From Pseudoalteromonas ruthenica (GTDB taxonomy: Bacteria; Pseudomonadota; Gammaproteobacteria; Enterobacterales; Alteromonadaceae), in the NCBI RefSeq assembly GCF_008808095.1, contig NZ_CP023397.1, positions 682,001-746,000 of the forward strand: a stretch of 64,000 nt of DNA, in the 5' to 3' direction. A program made the translations under genes and the position numbers. The notes beneath the pieces were generated by a model. That model saw only the letters and a list, made by a program, of their open reading frames with translations. It searched no databases and had not been told where the DNA came from. Positions 9,604 to 17,998 of the stretch are shown here, piece by piece (the first letter of the stretch is position 1; the number at the start of each line of letters is the position of its first letter).

Positions 9604-9620
9604 AACTGGTCTGATGAGTT
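9604..9620. promoter_or_regulatory. FadR-like operator 2 overlapping the fadE leader
   Basis: AACTGGTCTGATGAGTT matches the FadR consensus at all but two positions. It ends four bases before the chosen fadE ATG, so bound repressor would also cover the initiation region of the gene. Paired sites suggest tight repression. Confidence 0.7.
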
Positions 9621-9624
9621 GGTT

Positions 9625-11886
9625 ATGAGCTTACGTACTAAATTGAAAAAAATCCTTCCGAGTATTTCTGTTACCGAGCAAGAGGCGCTAGACGCTGGTG
9701 ATGTTTGGTTAGAGGGCTCGATTTACCGGGGTAAACCTGACTTTGCTGCCCTGCGCGATGTGCCAGCGGCAACCTTGAGTGCCGAAGAGCAGGCATTCCT
9801 CGACGGCCCAGTGGCACAATTGCTTGAGATGATTGACGAGACCGAAATCCAATCGGGTAATCATCTCCCTGAGCATATTCTTGAATTTCTTAAAAAAGAG
9901 CGCTTTTTCTCGTTAATCATCCCGAAAAAGTTTGGCGGTTTAGAGTTCAGCCCATATGCAAACTCTACCATCGTTGCGACAATCTCAACGAAATCCTCGG
10001 CGGTGGCAGTGACGGTCATGGTGCCTAACTCTCTAGGCCCAGGTGAGTTACTACTTCACTACGGCACTGACGAGCAACAAAATCACTATTTACCACGCCT
10101 AGCTGATGGCCGCGACATTCCTTGCTTCGCGCTAACCAGCCCTGAGGCCGGCTCTGACGCCGGTGGTATTCCAGACATTGGTGTGGTTAAAGAAGGCGAG
10201 TTTGAGGGTAAGAAAGTATTGGGTCTTGAGGTCACTTGGGACAAACGTTATATCACCTTAGCCCCTATCGCGACTGTTCTTGGTTTGGCGTTCAAAGTAG
10301 TAGACCCTGATGGCCTACTCGGTGGCAAAGAAAACCTAGGTATCACTTGTGCGCTTATTCCTCATGACCACCCTGGCGTGCAATTAGGCAATCGTCACGA
10401 CCCGATGGGCGTGCGTTTTTATAATGGCACGACACGCGGCGAGAAAGTCTTTATCCCGATGGAGTTCATCATCGGCGGACAACAGAATATTGGTCGTGGT
10501 TGGCAAATGCTGGTGAGCTGTTTAGGCGCAGGGCGCGGTATTTCACTACCTGCACTGGGCGTATCGGTATCACAAGTATCCTTTAAAGGCGCGGCAGAAT
10601 ATGCCGCTGTGCGTGAGCAATTCGGCTTGGCTATTGGCCAATTTGAGGGTATCCAGGAAAAACTCGCGGATATTGCTGGCAAAACTTACTTACAAGAAGC
10701 CATGCGAGTGCTGACCACCGAAGGACTTGGCATGGGCTTGAAGCCATCAGTGGTAACCGCCATTGCCAAATACCACATGACTGAAATTGGTCGCGATGTG
10801 CTTAATTCAGCAATGGATATTCAGGCCGGTAAAGCGATTCAACGCGGCCCGCAAAACACCCTAGCTAGCGGCTTTGTGGCGCAGCCTATCGCTATCACCG
10901 TTGAAGGCGCAAACATTTTGACGCGCAACCTGATGATCTTTGGTCAAGGTGTAATGCGTTGTCACCCGTACCTGCAAAACATGGTTGAGGCGATTCACTC
11001 ACAGGAAAAAGGTGCCGACGCGACGTTCAATCGCATCTTGCGCAAAACTGTGGGTTATAGCACAGCAAACGCACTTCGGGCATTTAAGCACGGCATGCTC
11101 CCGTTCACTGCGTCAAGTCAATCAAACTTGCCAGAGGTGCGTGAATATGAAAAAGCGGTACATAAGCTATCCTCTCGTTTAGCGGTGTACGCAGATTTCT
11201 CGCTATTGGTGTTAGGTGGCAAGCTTAAGCAAGCAGAAATGTTGTCAGCGCGTTTAGGTGACGTGATGAGCTACATGTATGCAGCTATGGCATCTATTAA
11301 ATACTATGAGCAAAAAGTCAGTGCTGAGGATAGAGAGCAAGCAGCTCCTTACTTCCACTATGCAACTCGTTGGGCGTTGCAGCAGGCGGAAAAGGCATTG
11401 CATGCATTTTTGGATAACTTCCCCGCGTCAGGTACGCGTAAGTTCATGCGCTTTTTGACATGGCAGTATGGCTACAAGATGCCTGCTATCGGCGACGAGT
11501 TGGTACGTGAGCTGGCGAAACAAGCACAGCTTGATACCAATATTAAAGCGCAACTGACGCATCTCGTTAAGCCAACGCCAGGTGATGGCCATGATATTAA
11601 TGAGCAAGCTTACAAAGCAAAACTGGCTAACCTAGACAGCCTAGCGAAAGTGCGCAAGGCTATTAAGTCGAAACAGATCCGCTCGGGCGTGCGCTTTAGC
11701 GAAACTCTCGACAATGCGTTAGCGGCAAGCGTTATTGACGCGCAGCAGTACGCTTCACTGATTGACTATAACAACAAGCGTGAGCTGGCTATTCGTGTTG
11801 ATGAGTTTGATTACGATATGAACTTATTAACTCCTAATGGTGAGCGCGCCGATGGTGAAACCACGACGTTGCGTAATGCTAGTTAA
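9625..11886 (+). CDS. fadE: Acyl-CoA dehydrogenase FadE
   Basis: 753 residues, somewhat shorter than E. coli FadE (about 814) because the membrane-like N-terminus is missing. It has the acyl-CoA dehydrogenase N, middle (CFALTSPEAGSDAGG) and C domains and a long helical C-terminal extension of the DUF1974 type found in FadE. It catalyses the first, FAD-dependent oxidation of beta-oxidation. I chose ATG at 9625 (MSLRTK); a TTG at 9619 would add two residues and lies inside the operator. No clear Shine-Dalgarno is visible. Two FadR-like sites upstream; terminator follows. Confidence 0.93.
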   Translation: MSLRTKLKKILPSISVTEQEALDAGDVWLEGSIYRGKPDFAALRDVPAATLSAEEQAFLDGPVAQLLEMIDETEIQSGNHLPEHILEFLKKERFFSLIIPKKFGGLEFSPYANSTIVATISTKSSAVAVTVMVPNSLGPGELLLHYGTDEQQNHYLPRLADGRDIPCFALTSPEAGSDAGGIPDIGVVKEGEFEGKKVLGLEVTWDKRYITLAPIATVLGLAFKVVDPDGLLGGKENLGITCALIPHDHPGVQLGNRHDPMGVRFYNGTTRGEKVFIPMEFIIGGQQNIGRGWQMLVSCLGAGRGISLPALGVSVSQVSFKGAAEYAAVREQFGLAIGQFEGIQEKLADIAGKTYLQEAMRVLTTEGLGMGLKPSVVTAIAKYHMTEIGRDVLNSAMDIQAGKAIQRGPQNTLASGFVAQPIAITVEGANILTRNLMIFGQGVMRCHPYLQNMVEAIHSQEKGADATFNRILRKTVGYSTANALRAFKHGMLPFTASSQSNLPEVREYEKAVHKLSSRLAVYADFSLLVLGGKLKQAEMLSARLGDVMSYMYAAMASIKYYEQKVSAEDREQAAPYFHYATRWALQQAEKALHAFLDNFPASGTRKFMRFLTWQYGYKMPAIGDELVRELAKQAQLDTNIKAQLTHLVKPTPGDGHDINEQAYKAKLANLDSLAKVRKAIKSKQIRSGVRFSETLDNALAASVIDAQQYASLIDYNNKRELAIRVDEFDYDMNLLTPNGERADGETTTLRNAS

Positions 11887-11910
11887 CTGATAGATGCCAA
11901 CGCATCACAC

Positions 11911-11941
11911 AAGCCCTTGAGCTCCGGCCAAGGGCTTTTTT
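11911..11941 (+). terminator. Intrinsic terminator after fadE
   Basis: AAGCCCTTG at 11911-11919 pairs with CAAGGGCTT and is followed by a run of T. Confidence 0.9.
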
Positions 11942-11985
11942 GATCCTCTCCCATCTATGGTGCGTATTTGTTTGCGGAGGTAAGT

Positions 11986-12375
11986 ATGATCACCTTATTC
12001 TATGATGCGCAATGTCCACTGTGTGTGGCGGAAATGAGAAAACTAAAACAAGCGGATATACGAGATGAAGTTCAGCTCGTAGATATTCACGATAGTCATA
12101 CCATGGCCGCTTATCCGCAGGTGCAATTCAGCGCTGCTAATCGTATTTTGCATGCCGTGGACGAACAGGGGCAATTGTACCTCGGTTTAGATGCCACGGT
12201 GCGAGTGTGGCGACAAGTCGGCAAGATGCGATGGCTGGCTGTTTTACGCTGGCCGGTCATTAAATGGTTTGCGGATATCGCTTACCGACTCTTCGCTCGT
12301 TATCGCCTCCCTGTTTCTCGGTTATTAATGCCTAGTCAGTGTGCGAATAACCAATGTCGCAATCCCAAGTCATGA
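11986..12375 (+). CDS. DUF393/DCC-type thiol-disulfide oxidoreductase family protein
   Basis: 129 residues with the N-terminal DxxCPxC motif (YDAQCPLC at about 6-13) that defines the DUF393/DCC family, a thioredoxin-like fold. GGAGG five bases before the ATG at 11986 decides the start; a longer reading from 11968 is not supported. Its stop overlaps the next gene (ATGA). In related bacteria this gene, an SDR and a flavin reductase-like gene often accompany photolyases; here the photolyase is 34 kb away. Exact substrate unknown. Confidence 0.85.
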   Translation: MITLFYDAQCPLCVAEMRKLKQADIRDEVQLVDIHDSHTMAAYPQVQFSAANRILHAVDEQGQLYLGLDATVRVWRQVGKMRWLAVLRWPVIKWFADIAYRLFARYRLPVSRLLMPSQCANNQCRNPKS

Positions 12376-13064
12376 AACAGGCGTTGATCATCGGCGCTTC
12401 CAGCGCAATCGCGAAAGCCCTTATTGAGGAGCTTGAACAGCAACAGGTGGAGGTTACATCGGTTTCGCGTAGTCAACTTGAGCGCAGCCCACATTACCTC
12501 GTTGACTATGATGATGAGGCTATTAATGAATGGGTAAAGGAGCTCAACGGGCAGCGATTTGACTATATCTACATCTGCAATGGTGTTTTGCATGGCCAAG
12601 GCGTGGCTCCAGAAAAATCTTTATCGGCCTTTAATGAACAGCAATTCAATGAGGTGATAAGAGCCAACACCCTCATTCCCATGTTGTGGCTTAAGCATAC
12701 ACCGGTATTAGTCCCTCGTAATGAACCGTCTGTGGTAACCATTTTTAGCGCCCGAGTTGGCAGCATTAGCGATAACCGATTGGGAGGGTGGTACAGTTAT
12801 CGAGCCTCCAAGGCGGCACTGAATATGTTAGTGAAAACCGCTTCTGTGGAGGTTCGACGCACCCACAAACAAGCAAAATTCGTGCTGTTTCATCCCGGCA
12901 CCACGGATACACCACTGTCTAAACCTTTTCAAAAAAATGTTCCCGAACACAAGTTGTTTACGCCTGCGTTTGTGGCTCAGCGGCTGCGCGAGCTCACTTT
13001 GGAAACGCAGGACTTACCTGAGTGTGGCTACTTTGACTGGGACAAATCTGCTATTCAATTTTAA
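12372..13064 (+). CDS. Short-chain dehydrogenase/reductase (SDR)
   Basis: 230 residues with a Rossmann start MKQALIIGASSAIAKAL (a degenerate TGxxxGxG), a central ICNGVL in place of the usual NNAG, and the catalytic YxxxK as YSYRASK. It should oxidise or reduce a hydroxy/keto substrate with NAD(P)H in the cytoplasm. I took the ATG that overlaps the previous stop (ATGA coupling); an upstream ATG at 12354 would add six residues. Second gene of a three-gene run with DUF393 and a flavin reductase-like gene. Confidence 0.85.
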   Translation: MKQALIIGASSAIAKALIEELEQQQVEVTSVSRSQLERSPHYLVDYDDEAINEWVKELNGQRFDYIYICNGVLHGQGVAPEKSLSAFNEQQFNEVIRANTLIPMLWLKHTPVLVPRNEPSVVTIFSARVGSISDNRLGGWYSYRASKAALNMLVKTASVEVRRTHKQAKFVLFHPGTTDTPLSKPFQKNVPEHKLFTPAFVAQRLRELTLETQDLPECGYFDWDKSAIQF

Positions 13065-13081
13065 TTATTAAGAGCGTTTTT

Positions 13082-13732
13082 ATGCATTTTAGTAAACACG
13101 ACATTGAGCAGATGCCATCGCGGTATCGCGCTCATTTTGTTAACTCTTTGTCTGGCTATAAAAGTGCCAATTTAGTGGGCACTGCAGATCATCAAGGGCG
13201 GCAGAATCTTGCTATTGTCAGCTCAGTGGTACACCTAGGGGCGCAGCCCCCGCTGGTGGGGATGATCATGCGCCCGGATGTGGTCGAGCGCCACACTCTG
13301 GCCAATATTCGGGAAACCGGTTGGTACACCTTGAACCAAGTTCACCAGTCCTTTTGGCAGCAGGCGCATCAAACATCGGCCAAATACCCAGCAGGTGAGA
13401 GTGAGTTCTCAGCCACTGGCCTCACTGCCGAATTTATTGCTGATTGCCCCGCGCCCAGTGTGGCCGAGAGTCAGCTTTGTTATAGCGTAAAGCTGCTAAG
13501 CGAGCAGCCAATAGAGTACAACGGTACCATCATGTTGATCGGTGAAATCGAACAGGTGGTACTTAAGCAGCCGGCCTTGTTTGAAGATGGCCATATCGAC
13601 CTCAACAGCTTGCAAACGGTCGCGGTGGCGGGGTTAGATGGCTATCATGTGGGTCACGCTCTGGGGCGCTTACATTACGCCCAGCCAGACAGTGAACCGA
13701 CAGTGCTTGAGGCGAAGTGTAAAGGGGATTGA
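13082..13732 (+). CDS. Flavin reductase-like protein (FMN-binding split barrel)
   Basis: 216 residues. The segment NLAIVSSVVHLGAQPPLVGM and the later TGWYTLNQVH are typical of the flavin reductase-like split-barrel family, which binds FMN and may reduce it with NAD(P)H or serve another oxidoreductase. It follows the SDR gene by 17 bases and is probably cotranscribed. The substrate cannot be told from sequence. Confidence 0.82.
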   Translation: MHFSKHDIEQMPSRYRAHFVNSLSGYKSANLVGTADHQGRQNLAIVSSVVHLGAQPPLVGMIMRPDVVERHTLANIRETGWYTLNQVHQSFWQQAHQTSAKYPAGESEFSATGLTAEFIADCPAPSVAESQLCYSVKLLSEQPIEYNGTIMLIGEIEQVVLKQPALFEDGHIDLNSLQTVAVAGLDGYHVGHALGRLHYAQPDSEPTVLEAKCKGD

Positions 13733-13796
13733 CAGGGCGCTTGTGTCCTGTCGATGCATCGGTACAATAGCGACTCAAAAGACAAGAGATGTAACT

Positions 13797-14198
13797 ATGT
13801 TGCCATTACTAAAGCGCTTCGGCGCCCTTATTTTATTTACTTTGCCATGTTTGTCCCAGGCTCAATCTCAGCAGATCGACCTTGAAGCGGTGATGAAAAA
13901 CATGGGCCATAGCTACAAACAAGCAATGAAGGCGCAGCAACCGACAATCATGAGTAATGCTCTGAAGGACCTGAAAGAGCTTGTACAAGAGGCCAAACGA
14001 GCGCGCTTCTCAAAGGCAGCAGAGCAATCACAACAGGGGTTGGATAAGGTGCTTGAGCGTATAGCCTCGGCTGAACAACAACTTGCTCAGGGGCAACTTG
14101 AGGCTGCCCGTGAAACTCTTAAAGACATCGATATGCTGCGTAAAAAGTATCATGAGCTGCATGAACCGCCAGGCTTCTGGGAGCTATTGTTCGGCTAA
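13797..14198 (+). CDS. cybC: Cytochrome b562-like periplasmic protein
   Basis: 133 residues: a signal peptide (cut near LSQAQS) and a mature four-helix protein. The start of the mature part, DLEAVMKNMG, aligns with DLEDNMETLN of E. coli cytochrome b562, placing a Met at the heme-ligand position (Met7), and KKYHELH near the C-terminus aligns with AYHQKY, supplying the His ligand (His102). It probably holds a non-covalent heme b and carries electrons in the periplasm. A longer upstream reading exists, but this ATG is the one that begins a signal peptide. Confidence 0.8.
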   Translation: MLPLLKRFGALILFTLPCLSQAQSQQIDLEAVMKNMGHSYKQAMKAQQPTIMSNALKDLKELVQEAKRARFSKAAEQSQQGLDKVLERIASAEQQLAQGQLEAARETLKDIDMLRKKYHELHEPPGFWELLFG

Positions 14199-14214
14199 CG
14201 ATTAATACTCGTTT

Positions 14215-15297
14215 TTAAGGGCAGCGCGATGCTAAGCATTGCGCGAGGTTGGATAAAGTGAAATCTAACGGTTGCGCTGCAGTTTTGCTAAACCGAGTAA
14301 AGTCGATATCCCCTAGTCCCTTATTGTGCAACGCATTAATAAGGGGCGTAAATTGCGGATCATTGGCGGCGAATATTGGGTAATTGGCATCAGAGCCGAA
14401 GGGCCGCTCAAGTATATGGGCATCGTAAAGAGCAATAAGCGCAGCGGCTCCGAGCAGTACATGCCCGCCGACAGATACATCTGCACTGACATTGCTTGGG
14501 ACCTTGTCCCAATTGATACCGCCGATAACAGGCTGCGTCTCTCCCCGAGCATTACGGGCAGCACGGACAACACCGTTGGCGATGGGGTCATTGGCCGCCC
14601 ACACCATATTAATTTCTTTGAACCGGGCTAAGGCTCGGATACTTTTTCGAAACCCTTCCTCTTGAGACCAATTAGCGACATCGCTGTGTACTAACTTAAT
14701 ATCGTGATGCTGGCGTAAGAAAAGTTCTAAGCCATGCTTGCGGCTGATTGCCGAGTCAGTGCTGTAATCTCCATGCAGAGCTAATAAGTTGAGGGTTGTG
14801 CCATGAGCAAAGCGCGACTTCGCAATGTGGTATAAAGCATTTGCCAACTGATAGCCTGCGTCGAAGTTATTGGGGGCAAGATAACCAATGAACCATTGTG
14901 GTTTAGTTTCTAATACCTCGTCATCTGGGGCGTTAAATATAAACAAAATAGGCTTGGTGATTTCGGGAGAGCCATTGAGCCACTGTGTTACCGCCTTCTT
15001 TTCGTCAACCACAACAAGGTAGTCGGCATCACTGCTCATTGCTTGGCGTAGCTGCGACTTCATTAAGATGTGGTTTCGGTTGGCGTAACTCACCGTCAAT
15101 TCGATATTTAAATCTTCTGCGACGCTGTTCATGGCAGAGCTCACATCACGCCAAAACAAACCCGTGGCATTATTAAATTGATGACCGGGATTCACAAAGT
15201 AGACTTTTAGCGCTGGTGATGCAGTTTGCGCCTCGACCTGGGGGCTGATAAAGGCGAGGGCGATATAACAGAGCAGTGTAAACAGAAGATACTTCAT
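14215..15297 (-). CDS. Periplasmic sugar-binding-like protein (RbsB/LacI type)
   Basis: 360 residues. A signal peptide ends near SPQVEA, followed by a periplasmic-binding fold of the type I class: KVYFVNPGHQFNNATG, ADYLVVVDEKKA and the GLELFLRQ and VWAANDPIANGVV segments. No permease or ATPase is adjacent, so it may be an orphan receptor that feeds a membrane sensor rather than a transporter. ATG at 15297 chosen because it begins the signal peptide; in-frame starts upstream add hydrophilic residues. Confidence 0.78.
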   Translation of the reverse strand: MKYLLFTLLCYIALAFISPQVEAQTASPALKVYFVNPGHQFNNATGLFWRDVSSAMNSVAEDLNIELTVSYANRNHILMKSQLRQAMSSDADYLVVVDEKKAVTQWLNGSPEITKPILFIFNAPDDEVLETKPQWFIGYLAPNNFDAGYQLANALYHIAKSRFAHGTTLNLLALHGDYSTDSAISRKHGLELFLRQHHDIKLVHSDVANWSQEEGFRKSIRALARFKEINMVWAANDPIANGVVRAARNARGETQPVIGGINWDKVPSNVSADVSVGGHVLLGAAALIALYDAHILERPFGSDANYPIFAANDPQFTPLINALHNKGLGDIDFTRFSKTAAQPLDFTLSNLAQCLASRCP

Positions 15298-15407
15298 TGT
15301 GACCATGCAATAGCGGAAGAGATTTAAGTGTATGCATAGGGCCACAAACAGTAAAGTTTAGACTGGTGGGTAAACAGTCAATTGGCTATTTACGCACCAC
15401 TTTTACA

Positions 15408-15551
15408 TTATTTGCGCTTTTTGCCGCCTTTTCCTTGCACTGCTTTAAAGCGAGGGTTGGATTTGCAAATAACGAATACGCGGCCGCGACGTTTTACCAC
15501 TTGCGTACCGGGGCGACTCTTGGCGCTTTTCAAAGAGCTCAATACTTTCAT
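15408..15551 (-). CDS. rpmJ: Ribosomal protein L36, type B (zinc-free, YkgO-like)
   Basis: 47 residues, [20 protein letters not shown] and ending in KRK, nearly the same as E. coli YkgO. It has only one cysteine (VICKSN), so it lacks the zinc ribbon of the standard L36 and can replace it when zinc is short. Its ATG overlaps the stop of L31B (ATGA), so the two are coupled. Confidence 0.95.
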   Translation of the reverse strand: MKVLSSLKSAKSRPGTQVVKRRGRVFVICKSNPRFKAVQGKGGKKRK

Positions 15552-15802
15552 TTTCTTGCTCCTAAGCCTTTAAAACGACGATTAAACTGGGCAATACGAC
15601 CATCTTTACCTACGGCTTTTTGTTTGCCGGTGTAGAAGGGGTGAGACGCACTAGAGATATCAATAGCGACGTAAGGGTAGGAAACGCCATCAAGGGTTAC
15701 GGTTCTGTCAGTGTGAATGGTTGAACCAATCACAAAGTATTGATCAGCTGATGTATCATGAAAGGCCACTTTTTGGTAGCGAGGGTGAATATTAGGTTTC
15801 AT
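15548..15802 (-). CDS. rpmE2: Ribosomal protein L31, type B (zinc-free)
   Basis: 84 residues, [20 protein letters not shown], with the internal [12 protein letters not shown] of L31 proteins. No cysteine is present, so this is the zinc-independent paralogue that substitutes for zinc-binding L31 under zinc limitation. A perfect AAGGAGG ribosome binding site precedes the ATG. First gene of a two-gene unit with L36B, behind a palindrome at 15823-15837. Confidence 0.96.
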   Translation of the reverse strand: MKPNIHPRYQKVAFHDTSADQYFVIGSTIHTDRTVTLDGVSYPYVAIDISSASHPFYTGKQKAVGKDGRIAQFNRRFKGLGARK

Positions 15803-15822
15803 AGCAATACCTCCTTAATTAT

Positions 15823-15837
15823 GTGATAACATATCAC
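15823..15837. promoter_or_regulatory. Perfect palindrome upstream of L31B-L36B, candidate Zur operator
   Basis: GTGATA-ACA-TATCAC is a perfect 6-3-6 inverted repeat 21-35 bases upstream of rpmE2. L31B/L36B genes are classic Zur targets. The minus strand contains ATGTTATC, one base from the ATGTTATA half-site of the enterobacterial Zur box, but the full consensus is not matched, so the identity of the binder is inferred from context. Confidence 0.5.
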
Positions 15838-16066
15838 TTGATTGAGGTTGTTGCAACTAATTCTCATTTGTTTGACGCGTTTATTGCAACGCGCAGGCCA
15901 GAAGCCATGCACAGTGATGTTTAGCATTGAAGAGCTGTTTTAGTAGAGGCGGGTGCGTTATTTTGCACCCTCATTAGCAAATAAACAGGGCTGAGCGCGC
16001 CAAGTCATATAAAGGCGTACTGACCTGATGCTAATACTTGTAAGCACGTGATGTAGCACAGCCACT

Positions 16067-16720
16067 CTACATTTTTACTGATAAATCATACTTCATGGTC
16101 AATTTATCCAGGTAGCGAGCACGCAAAGACTGGTCATATTCATGGCTTGGCGGCTGAATCAACACTTTGGAAAACTGCTTCATAACAGGGTGTAACTGTT
16201 GACGTTGGGTTTTGTCTAGAGCGTGAACAGTGAGTCCCTCAGTAATCGTATCAATGCTATAACGCAATGCATCCATTTGCATGATTTCTTCTATTTGCCC
16301 ATTGCGAGTTTGTGTGCCGAATTGACCAGTGAGAAATTGCTGCCAAAGGTGTGTGAGGCGCTCGTCAAAGTCTTCGGTATAACTCTCATCAATGAATACG
16401 CCGTCTTGTTGCAAGTTTTGTAACGCCCCCTGCGCACGTTGAGCAAACAGAATAAATGCCGTGCTAGCACTTTCAATATTGGACTTTTGCAGCTGTCTGC
16501 CCCAATCTTGCATGGCTACGGGATAATACTGCCAAAATACTTGGCAGGGAAAGATCCCTTGGTAAGAGTGGCACTGAATACTGTTCTCAAGGCTATAGCT
16601 GGCCTGAGGAAATATGCGTAAGTGTTGCCAGTGTTGTAATTGTTCTTGCTCGATACCGAGCAGCTGACACAAAGACTCTTCGCGGTAGTAGAACTGTTCA
16701 AGGTAGTCGAGTAGATGCAT
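16067..16720 (-). CDS. LexA-box-controlled protein of unknown function, DUF6058-like
   Basis: 217 residues, cytoplasmic, no signal or membrane segment. The start MHLLDYLEQFYYREESLCQL, followed by an HWQHLRIFPQASY segment, resembles DUF6058 proteins as I remember them; the identification is tentative. The N-terminal 30 residues could be a helical DNA-binding-like unit. There are four cysteines, including CHSYQGIFPCQ. A strong LexA box covers its promoter, so it is probably DNA-damage inducible. It is transcribed alone, divergent from dapA. Confidence 0.75.
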   Translation of the reverse strand: MHLLDYLEQFYYREESLCQLLGIEQEQLQHWQHLRIFPQASYSLENSIQCHSYQGIFPCQVFWQYYPVAMQDWGRQLQKSNIESASTAFILFAQRAQGALQNLQQDGVFIDESYTEDFDERLTHLWQQFLTGQFGTQTRNGQIEEIMQMDALRYSIDTITEGLTVHALDKTQRQQLHPVMKQFSKVLIQPPSHEYDQSLRARYLDKLTMKYDLSVKM

Positions 16721-16734
16721 TGGTAAATTTAGCT

Positions 16735-16754
16735 AACTGTATATATGTACAGTT
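16735..16754. promoter_or_regulatory. LexA (SOS) box
   Basis: AACTGTATATATGTACAGTT has the invariant CTGT-N8-ACAG core and matches 17 of 20 positions of the E. coli consensus TACTGTATATATATACAGTA. It lies 15-34 bases upstream of the minus-strand gene starting at 16720. On that strand TTGAAC (16766-16761), a 17-base gap and TATACA (16743-16738, inside the box) form a sigma-70 promoter that bound LexA would block. Confidence 0.85.
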
Positions 16755-16890
16755 ATTGTGGTTCAAATGCAATTCAGATGCAAGGTGTATAATTTGTTAG
16801 CATAAACACGTCTATCAGTCATAGACATCTGCCATTGCGGCGATGGATATGATTAAATGTTGCTATAAAAGAATAAATGAGATTATTTCT

Positions 16891-17808
16891 ATGCGCTCAA
16901 TGGAAAAAATACGCCAAGCTCGTGTGATCACGGCGATAAAGACGCCCTATACACAAACGGGTGAGGTATGCTTATCCACCTTTGATAAACTAGTTGAAAG
17001 ACAAATCGCCGCTGGCGTTGATGGTATTGTGGTCGGCGGTACGACGGGTGAAGGTCAACTGATGAATTGGGAAGAGCACTTGATGCTTATTGCCCACAGT
17101 GTTTCGCAGTTTGCTGATAAGTTATTGATAGTGGGGAATACCGGCAGTAACAACACCCGCGAAGCGATTAAAGCAACCACCTATGGGTTCGCAACAGGGA
17201 TGCATGCATCGTTGCAGATTAATCCTTATTATGGGCGTACCTCTGAGGCGGGGTTGAAGGAGCACTTTAACCGCCTTCTTGATATTGGCCCTGCCTTTAT
17301 TTACAACGTCCCTGGGCGTACGGGTCAGGATCTGACTCCTGATATTATGACTCCGCTTGCAGAGCATAAAAACTTTGTCGGCGTCAAGGAGTGCGGTGGT
17401 AATGAACGTATTGCCGCCTACGAGCGCCAGGGCATTGCTTGCTGGTCAGGCAACGACGACGAAGCGCATGATGCAATCCATGAGTTTGACGCCCACGGTG
17501 TGATTTCAGTAACAACCAACCTGATACCTGAGTTATTTTGTGATTTGATGCGCATACCACAACCGCAGCGCAATGAGGAGCTTAAGCCGCTCATGCAGTG
17601 GCTGTTTTGTGAACCCAACCCGGTTGCTATCAATACCGCGTTGGCGATGACCGCAGCGGTTAAACCGGTGTTTAGACTTCCATATGTGCCACTGAGCGAG
17701 CAGCAGCAAGCCCAAGGCAAGGCGCTCATGGCGCAATTGCAACGCGGTGAGCTAGTTGGCGACGCGCAGCCGGAAATGATAGATAAACAAGCCGTCGTCT
17801 ATATCTAA
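16891..17808 (+). CDS. dapA: 4-hydroxy-tetrahydrodipicolinate synthase, plant-type
   Basis: 305 residues. It condenses pyruvate with aspartate semialdehyde in lysine/diaminopimelate synthesis. Catalytic K166 (FVGVKECGG), Y138 (YNVPGRT) and T51-T52 (GGTTGEG) are all present. The wording of conserved segments (ITAIKTPY, IVVGGTTGEGQLM, VGNTGSN, HASLQINPYYG, WSGNDD, GVISVTTNLIP, NPVAINTALA, FRLPYVPL) follows plant DHDPS rather than the E. coli enzyme. Start chosen at MRSMEKIRQ; ATG at 16900 also possible. Single gene, divergent from the LexA-boxed gene. Confidence 0.9.
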   Translation: MRSMEKIRQARVITAIKTPYTQTGEVCLSTFDKLVERQIAAGVDGIVVGGTTGEGQLMNWEEHLMLIAHSVSQFADKLLIVGNTGSNNTREAIKATTYGFATGMHASLQINPYYGRTSEAGLKEHFNRLLDIGPAFIYNVPGRTGQDLTPDIMTPLAEHKNFVGVKECGGNERIAAYERQGIACWSGNDDEAHDAIHEFDAHGVISVTTNLIPELFCDLMRIPQPQRNEELKPLMQWLFCEPNPVAINTALAMTAAVKPVFRLPYVPLSEQQQAQGKALMAQLQRGELVGDAQPEMIDKQAVVYI

Positions 17809-17998
17809 AGCAACCACGCCCAAAGTTAGAGTGCGCGTTGCGCACTCGCCATTCACTTCTTTGTCGATAACCTGCAATAGCTGGGGCACTGCTTGGACAT
17901 TCCACTCCCTTAACCTGCAGTTAATTAGTGCTACATTTTTTGCTATTTAAATAACAATCCAGTACTATTTGCGCCCTTGTGGAAAACGGACTTTAGCG

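Noticed and set aside
15366-15635. Plus-strand open frames across the L31B/L36B region
   Set aside because: They are antisense shadows; the minus strand encodes two clear ribosomal proteins.
15951-15970. GGGTGC/GCACCC hairpin downstream of the LexA-boxed gene
   Set aside because: No T tract on the relevant strand and 97 bases from the stop; not convincing as a terminator.
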